Below are positions 58,067 through 64,000 of a stretch of 64,000 bases of DNA, piece by piece; the first letter of the stretch is position 1, and each line of letters begins with the position of its first letter. The notes below the pieces were generated by a model. The model ran no database searches, was not told the origin of the DNA, and saw only the letters and a program-made list of their open reading frames with translations. A program made the position numbers and the translations under genes. Source of the stretch: Alisma plantago-aquatica (taxonomy: Eukaryota; Streptophyta; Magnoliopsida; Alismatales; Alismataceae); assembly GCA_963693085.1 (NCBI GenBank), contig OY856409.1, positions 662,561,591 through 662,625,590 of the forward strand, given 5' to 3'.

Positions 58067-59040
58067 TGAGGCACATCGTCGGCACAAAAAAAATTGCTAG
58101 GAGGAAATCCCATAGTTTAACATTTTAGTGATAAACCACTTGCTTGTAAATAAGTAAATTTTTAGGATAGAAAGATATCGGTCCCAAGGAACAAGCTTTT
58201 TAAAAGTTCAAACCAATCATGATGCACAATATTTTAATTTTAGTTTTGAAAAGAGTGATAAAACTAAAATAAGAAAATATATTTGTAGAAGTAAACTAAA
58301 TTATTAAGAAGTTCAATCAATGATTATTTAAATGAATAAGATTTTTGAAACTCTGGGTTTCACTACTACAAGCTTTCATAGTTATCTTACCAATTTTAAT
58401 TCTTTTAAACAAATATACAGATTAGGATTATGTAGACCCATTCTTTTTGGACTAATTTTCATGGATAAAGCTACCCACAAGCCTAGGATATCGATGTTTG
58501 TGGGTCATGGTTTGATCATCCAATAAATTTCCACATGGAATCTCATCAGGAATCTTATGAGTGTCATTTGATGTTCTGGTTCATAACTCCAAGATCTCAT
58601 CATAATGGATCATAACAGTCATGAAGAACAAGGGATCAATTCATAATTCATGTTTTTAAATGAACGAAGACACATATTTTATTTATTTAATGGAATGAAA
58701 GTTAGATAAGATAAGTTAGGGGATCATGGGGCTCCTCCCCATGTCCTAACAAAAGGTAACCACTTCACATTTCTCATTCAAGCAGGAAGAAAGATAGGGC
58801 ATAGAGAAATATTTTTCTAGAAATACTTTGCAGACTCTCTAAGGAAGAACGTGACTCCATCTCCCCTTTCCTTGTTCCATTCTCCCTTATAGGGTTATGA
58901 GATAATGTGGGTTGGTTTTTTGAAGAATGGAGGCTTCCTTGCATTTATAATAAACAATGCCCAACATTCTATTTGACTGCCTTGTTAGCTTTATGCTTGG
59001 TCAAATGTCTTTAATTACATTCTTTTCAAAAACATTCACA
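58067..59040 (-). repeat. 5' LTR-like repeat of the Athila/Tat-like element
   Basis: It starts TGAGGCACATCGTCGGCAC on the plus strand next to the tRNA-Asp site and aligns with 51540-52540. The right limit is approximate because the two copies drift apart near TTACATTCTTTTC. Confidence 0.7.
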
Positions 59041-59699
59041 ATTAAAAGATATGTGGGTAACCCTAAATGTTGTTTAGCTTGACTTATTAGGTTAAACCTT
59101 TTAAGGGGTGGTGAGTAGTTGATTGTTGATGTTTGGATCAATAGATTTTGAGGAAAAAATCCTTTTAAGTGGTGGAGTACTATAACATACTAAATCTTGG
59201 ACCCTACCCTAGAACTTTGACCTTTTTGGCTTAGCCAAACAAGGTTGAGGTTAGACCTAAAGGAAGTTTAGTACTACTCTAATGAACTAATGCATCAATA
59301 AATCGCCCTAATGTAACCTAATGTTCTTACATTATTCTTAGACCCATAATGGACACATAAAATATGTCATATGAGATAACTAAAAGAATACATAAGAATC
59401 CGTGTAAAATAATCCTAAATAACTCTTTGTTGATAATAGTAAGTTATGGAACATAATTGGATGAGCAATAGTGAAAATAATGAAATAATGTGATAATAAT
59501 GGCCACAAATATTAATTATAACATATCTCATTAAAAGACATCTCAAAAGTGGAATCTAAGTTAAGAATCATGTTCCTTGGGTCCCAATTGCCTTGGGAGT
59601 CAAGTTTCACATTATTCACATAATAATAATTAATTTAATTCAATTTGGAAAGAGAAGATTTGAGTTTTCCCTTAAATATCAAATAAAATATGAAATGAC
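59041..59699. other. AT-rich stretch, nothing recognised
   Basis: No domain, RNA gene or clear repeat is seen. Confidence 0.45.
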
Positions 59700-60140
59700 T
59701 CCAAAAGAAGAAAATTATCTTGGATTTGTAATTTACATAATAAAAATAGCCTATGGGTGAATTTTCATCCAATTTGGAAGATGTTTGATTAAAAAATGAA
59801 AATAGGAGAGAGAAAGTGTGTAGAACCTTCAAAATATTCAATAATTGTAGAAACAACTTCAACATGTGAAATTAATGGCAAATTAGCATCCAAAACATTA
59901 AATATGACTTGTGGGTGAAGTTTCATCAAATTTGGAGAATCTTATAATCATTAATGCAAGAGAAAAGAGAAAATACGATTTACTAATTTTAGTTAATGAA
60001 AAGTCTTCAAAAGGCAAATCTAATTTTGTAATCAGAATTTGCATGCCTTAATCAACCTGTATGCAAAATTTCATTTAATTTGGAGTTTGTTTGAACCCTT
60101 AAATGAAGAGAAAGAAAATAGGAAATAATGTGAGTATCAC
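59700..60140. repeat. Diverged tandem repeat, ~150-158 bp unit, about three copies
   Basis: The anchor TTTCATC(C/A)AATTTGGA, with a variant TTTCATTTAATTTGGA, begins at 59763, 59921 and 60069, giving spacings of 158 and 148 bp. Each is followed by a purine-rich AGAGAAAG(A/T) stretch. Such units resemble U3 repeats of gypsy LTRs, but no LTR ends were found. Confidence 0.65.
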
Positions 60141-60561
60141 TTTATTTGGATTCATACTCGTAGTGAAAAATAATGTCACACCTTTGATTTATTCATGCTT
60201 AGTGCTCATGCAACGTTTTTGGCCATTGGATCCTTCATCAGACGGCTAGGAAGTCATCACCTAGCTCTCGCCAAAATAGGAAACAAGTGCCACCCCTGTT
60301 GATATATATTTCTCGGCCTACACTCAACCTTTGCTCACTATTTTTTCACCTATGGATTCCTTTTTAGATTTTGAGTCATTTGATAACTGACTCAAGTGCT
60401 ATAACCCTATAATTAGGAAAAACCCAATTCCCTTTTCTCCACCATTTTTCATAGAAGATTCTTTGTCACCCCCCATCACCGTGTGAATATCTATAATCCT
60501 TCATCGATGTTTGTCCTAACCTCCTCCATTTCCAATTGGCCTTTGAGAGCATTGTGCTACC
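60141..60561. other. Spacer, nothing certain
   Basis: A TATA-like TGATATATATTTC is near 60300, and a pyrimidine-rich leader precedes the ATG at 60562. No gene can be confirmed. Confidence 0.35.
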
Positions 60562-60798
60562 ATGGACAACTTGTTTTACATCTTTGGTATCTCTAAATTG
60601 TATCTCCTCAGCGACGCCACCTTGAATGCAATCAACACCATGATAAGCTTCCTTGGACCTCCACTACTGCTTTACCTTATTCTTTTTGCCTTAGTTCACC
60701 ATAATTCAAATTGTCTTATAACCGCGGTTAAGCTTCTCGACGGCAGATCCTATTTTTGCTACTTAATGACCCTTCAATTTTGGAAATCTTATGCCTGA
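60562..60798 (+). CDS. Small hypothetical open frame, 78 codons
   Basis: The frame starts MDNLFYIFGISKLYLLSDAT with a good plant start context (CTACCATGGAC) and includes a hydrophobic segment (FLGPPLLLYLILFALV, about residues 30-46) that could span a membrane. I do not recognise it. It lies among repeat fragments, follows a TATA-like site about 260 bp upstream, and the sequence after it is GC-richer. It may be a real small exon, the start of a LINE ORF1, or chance. Confidence 0.25.
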   Translation: MDNLFYIFGISKLYLLSDATLNAINTMISFLGPPLLLYLILFALVHHNSNCLITAVKLLDGRSYFCYLMTLQFWKSYA

Positions 60799-62984
60799 CT
60801 TTGAGGTTGTCCGACTATCATGTTTACAGACTTAGTTCCTGAGTTTTTGCTTCTTTGAGCCCTGTGGACCTGACCTCTACTCTAGTCATGGAGTATGGTT
60901 GATCTCAAGTTTCTGATGGCGGGAATCATTGTTGCTTTGGCTCATTGTCTTTGCGACATCATGACAAAAACAATGGGATTGATTTTGGTTGCTTTGCGGC
61001 TTTGTTCTCCTAGTTTTTGCTTGGCCTGAGGCTTCGGTGCCACCATGGCGGGTTTGTGGTCAAGGGGAGAATCCCTGATATAATGTCTCCACTTTATCCT
61101 CCAGTATTTTCTATTTTGCTATGTTTTCCGATCGATGGCATTTTCATCATTTTGCCCCTTTCGTCTCTTTGCTTTGTACCTCAGTCTCACTGATGTGGAT
61201 GAGTGGACGGCAGAATTGGCCAACCCTGATTGGGCCATTTCGAATGTGTTGCCCTCTCCCTCTCTCTCTCTTTCCCTCTCGCAAAGGAAGTAATGACATG
61301 TATTTTCTTGATTGGCCAATTTTTGCAAATCCATAACTAATTATATATAGATAATAAAAATAAAATAAAATATGTGCCCAGATAAAAAAATATGATCTTT
61401 CTAATGGTATTGGCTTTGTTGCCAAAATCTAATATTGTAAATATGTGATTTTAATGGATATTACTAAATAAATAATAAATTACAAAATTCATAACTAAAT
61501 ATTTAAAAGTCAGAAAAATATAATAAAATATGTTTTGAACTCAAAAAAAGATAACTTAAAATATGATGTCTAAACTAACTCACTAATATTAAAAAGGCCA
61601 TTTTTAGGGTTTTCAATAATTAATGTAAACCTAACCCTAACTCTAAATATATGCATCATAGGTGCTTTGGAGACATAGGCTTGGATCTAGGACTGACTTT
61701 GGACTGTTTAGATTCTTGAGTAAGGTATGATTACATCTCACATTATTTCTATATTGAGCAATTTCTAATTTCCCTCTTAGTGTATGTTTGCATCTCATAT
61801 TCTTCTAAATTGAGAAATAACCCATCTTTATCATTCTTTTGGTCCTATGGACATTAGCCTACGCAATATCTTATTATTTTAAAAAATGTGCTTCATGTGA
61901 AGTATCTTAAATTTTTATTGATCTTGTGATCATGTTTGGACATTCTCTTGGTCTTTTATTATATTTTGTTCATGATGTAACTCATTGTGATGACTTGTGA
62001 TGTCTTTTTCCCACTTGTGAGGTGGATGTATATGTTGGTCACTTTTTTAGTGACTACTTTTGTATAATTTGACTATACTCTCTACTTGACTCTACATTTA
62101 ACATACTATGTGATTCAGTAGCAATAGAGTAGTGTAATTGCATTGGTTTTTTTTGGAAAATGTGTATTTCCTTGTTGTGGCAGTATGCTCCTATTATTTT
62201 GGGATGGAGGTGGTTCCATACTCGGGTTTCAAATTTATGAGGTTTGGCCCACTTTTATATATATTGGAAGTTTGTAAGTATGCCATTCTCTATCAGGTTT
62301 CAAGTTTGTGAGTCTTGGTCGGCTTTGTATTTATATTTTTTCAAGGGCTATGTTTATTTCACATGCACGCAGGTTGATGATTATGGGGTGTGTGCCCTAA
62401 TTCTTTTTATGTGCTAGTATGGCACAATTTTATTATTTCAAAGGCAAGTATCTCTTTTGTTATGATCATATTCTTTTATGCTTGATTGGGTAGTCCTTTA
62501 CTTTTCTATGGGAAGCCTTTTATATTTGATGTCCTTTATACCCTATATTGCTCCATTTCATTTTATTAGGCACATACCAGCCTTTGTTGATGTCATCAAT
62601 TTTCTCTTCTTGCTGGGGTATGCTTCCAACCCTACGTGAAGGATAAGGAGGATATGGCATGAAGGTCTGGACTTAGCATAAGGAGTTTAAAGCTCGGAGA
62701 CAAACTTTTTATGGTTTAGATTTCCCTCTACGAGATCCATATGTTGTATCTAACATGTATACCCTATATGGGATATTATAATGTAATTTTTAAATCTTTT
62801 CTAAAGAATTGAATATAGTCTTTATTTTTATTCCGCTGCTACACTTTGGTTGTTTTGATTACCATTAATTAGGATTTGAAAATTTTACACCCACTCCAAG
62901 ATATCTTTTGGGTGTGTTTAGACTACAGGTTGTATTCTTCAAATTTTTAGTAGGGAGTGGATCCCCTATGGGTCGCACTCTTTA
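60799..62984. other. Unassigned stretch
   Basis: The first 500 bp are G/T-rich (many TTTGGTTGCTTTG-like words). A CT microsatellite lies at 61253-61280. The remainder to 62984 is AT-rich without any domain, RNA gene or identified repeat. Confidence 0.4.
61253..61280. repeat. (CT)n-type microsatellite
   Basis: CCTCTCCCTCTCTCTCTCTT makes the complementary strand read Arg/Glu-rich in an open frame, which is an artefact of the repeat. Confidence 0.85.
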
Positions 62985-63213
62985 TAAATGCAAATGATTA
63001 CAAAAAATATTCTAAGGTGGTTTGGAGTGATTTCCCAAATTGCACACTTGCATTGCTTTTGACTTGAACTTGGACAAGCTAGGGCCTGTGTAATTTGATC
63101 ATTTTCATGTACCTAAAACCTAAAATCAATCTTAAACAAACATATTAGATACATATAAATGGAATGGTTAAGTCATTATCAAAATAAGGATAGTGCATAA
63201 CTCTTAAGTCAAT
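62985..63213 (-). repeat. Fragment of a Sirevirus LTR, reversed
   Basis: On the minus strand the sequence from 63213 downwards matches the first ~230 bp of the Sirevirus 1 LTR (29907-30130): TTATTTTGATAATGA, AACCATTCCATTTATATGTATC, TTTTAGGTACATGAAAA, CAAGTTCAAGTCAAA, CAAGTGTGC, ACCTTAGAA and TTGTAATCA, in the same order (the second word shown in full here is two adjacent parts). Homology then stops. The LTR start reads TATTGAC instead of TGTTGAC. Confidence 0.78.
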
Positions 63214-63249
63214 AGAAATAACATTGATTGCATATTTTTACTATGCACT

Positions 63250-63900
63250 TCGGCATCTTTTCTTGGTGGTATGCCCCTACTAAATTTAAGAGGCATATGG
63301 GTGAAGGTATAGAAGGGGGAATGGTGTGCCACTCCAAACTTGGAGTTTGGTAAATTATTAACCTTTGCTTATTTTCTATGAGTGGGAGGGGTAAGAAGAT
63401 GTTGGAAGAAGGTTGTTCCTGTTTATCTCATATTTTGAATTTCAATGCATTGGTAGTACCCAAACATCAGTTCAATTGTCTATATAACAAGAAATCAATC
63501 AAGAAATCCCACAACTTATTACATAGTTCAAAGTAAGGACAAATTGTGTTTGATTCCTATCTATCCATTACGGGTCACCATCATTTCCAAGGAGTAGTGC
63601 TACTTAATATCCTAGGTGACTTAGATGATTTCTAACAAAGATACTTAGTGAAAATGTTGCAAGAAGATTCACTTATTCATGAGATCCATTGATAACCTGA
63701 CATAACCAATCGAGTACATAAAGGAAAAAATGAAACAAAAAGGGGAAAATTTGAAATTTTTTAAGCTAAACTACATAACATAATGACAAATGCTAAAAAG
63801 GGAAGATAGAATGGGTGGAATGAATACATACCATCCACCGCCATCCAGAACTGAGAATTTTATTTGTCTCAAGAAGATCCTAGATCTAGGATGGAGTAAA
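63250..63900. repeat. Repeat D, copy 2 (~650 bp)
   Basis: It matches 56478-57140 in the same orientation, with the order of landmarks preserved from TGGTGGTATGCCCCTA to GGATGGAGTAAAG. The two copies lie about 6.8 kb apart. Confidence 0.78.
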
Positions 63901-63933
63901 GATAACTATTGTGGCCACCATGAGCCATGGATT

Positions 63934-63972
63934 GCTGGTGGTGCTGGTGGTGATGGTGGTGGAGGATGAGAT
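63934..63972. repeat. GGT-rich microsatellite at window end
   Basis: It is an imperfect run of GGTGGTGCTGGTGGTGATGG. Confidence 0.8.
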
Positions 63973-64000
63973 GGGGAGGAGCAGGTGATGCATTGGGATC

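Larger units (their letters stand above)
51540..59040 (-). mobile_element. Decayed Athila/Tat-like Ty3/gypsy element, minus strand, carrying a solo LTR
   Basis: Two direct repeats of about 1 kb (51540 to about 52540, and 58067 to about 59040) flank internal DNA. Next to the inner edge of the right repeat the minus strand reads TGGCATTGTTGTTGGAGA, an eroded tRNA-Asp primer site. Athila/Tat elements use that primer. Subtracting the inserted solo LTR leaves roughly 2.4 kb of internal sequence, without recognisable gag or pol. The outer boundary on the right and the target duplication could not be fixed. Confidence 0.6.

Noticed and set aside
51540..59040. Exact target-site duplication for the Athila-like element
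   Set aside because: CATAC precedes the left LTR, but no matching copy was found at the blurred right edge.
61119..61425. Overlapping frames on both strands near the CT microsatellite
   Set aside because: The Arg/Glu run is the translated microsatellite. The two strands are open over the same bases and there is no domain.

Overview
The window reads as AT-rich nuclear DNA from a flowering plant, in a repeat-dense, heterochromatin-like region. The evidence is Ty1/copia Sirevirus coding remnants, several long-LTR Ty3/gypsy elements primed by initiator tRNA-Met, an Athila/Tat-like element primed by tRNA-Asp, plant telobox motifs and AT microsatellites. The species cannot be named from the sequence. 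I found no intact host gene, tRNA, rRNA or CRISPR array. Almost every recognisable coding stretch is a broken transposon gene.

Layout, left to right. (1) 1-7380: a minus-strand Ty3/gypsy element (gypsy A). Its 4.4 kb 5' LTR (2948-7380) and tRNA-Met primer site flank only 737 bp of internal DNA, and its other LTR is matched only from 1345 to 2210. It sits in the gag gene of a Sirevirus. (2) 7381-31419: Sirevirus 1, plus strand, with gag, protease, integrase, reverse transcriptase, RNase H, an env-like ORF with an acidic tail, three polypurine tracts and a 1.5 kb 3' LTR. (3) 10625-25118: gypsy B, a second minus-strand Ty3/gypsy element, 14.5 kb, inserted in the Sirevirus 1 pol gene with a perfect GTTAA target duplication. 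Its two LTRs are 6.1 kb each and the internal region is 2.3 kb, encoding only a gag tail with two zinc knuckles. (4) 31420-37128: Sirevirus 2, more decayed. Its 5' LTR starts at internal position ~191, exactly where Sirevirus 1 ends, so Sirevirus 1 probably jumped into it. It stops abruptly in RNase H. (5) 37129-45830: an unassigned decayed mobile element ending in a Ulp1-like (C48) peptidase domain whose catalytic Cys is replaced by Tyr. Blocks of a periodic ACCATC motif flank it.

(6) 46462-49430: a ~3 kb imperfect palindrome with ~1.1 kb arms. (7) 49500-51540: small duplications and a GC-richer patch. (8) 51540-59040: a decayed Athila/Tat-like element, minus strand, with ~1 kb LTRs and a tRNA-Asp primer site that differs from the family sequence only by C-to-T/G-to-A changes. 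A 3.16 kb solo LTR (53218-56378, target duplication AAGGA) sits inside it. (9) 59041-64000: fragments, comprising a ~150 bp diverged tandem repeat, a second copy of a ~650 bp repeat and a reversed Sirevirus LTR piece.

The elements interact as a stack of insertions: Sirevirus 2 is oldest, then Sirevirus 1, then gypsy A and gypsy B. A recurring theme is that the LTRs of each family carry arrays of short family-specific hairpins, and the gypsy B LTR also carries an array of telobox (AAACCCTA) motifs.
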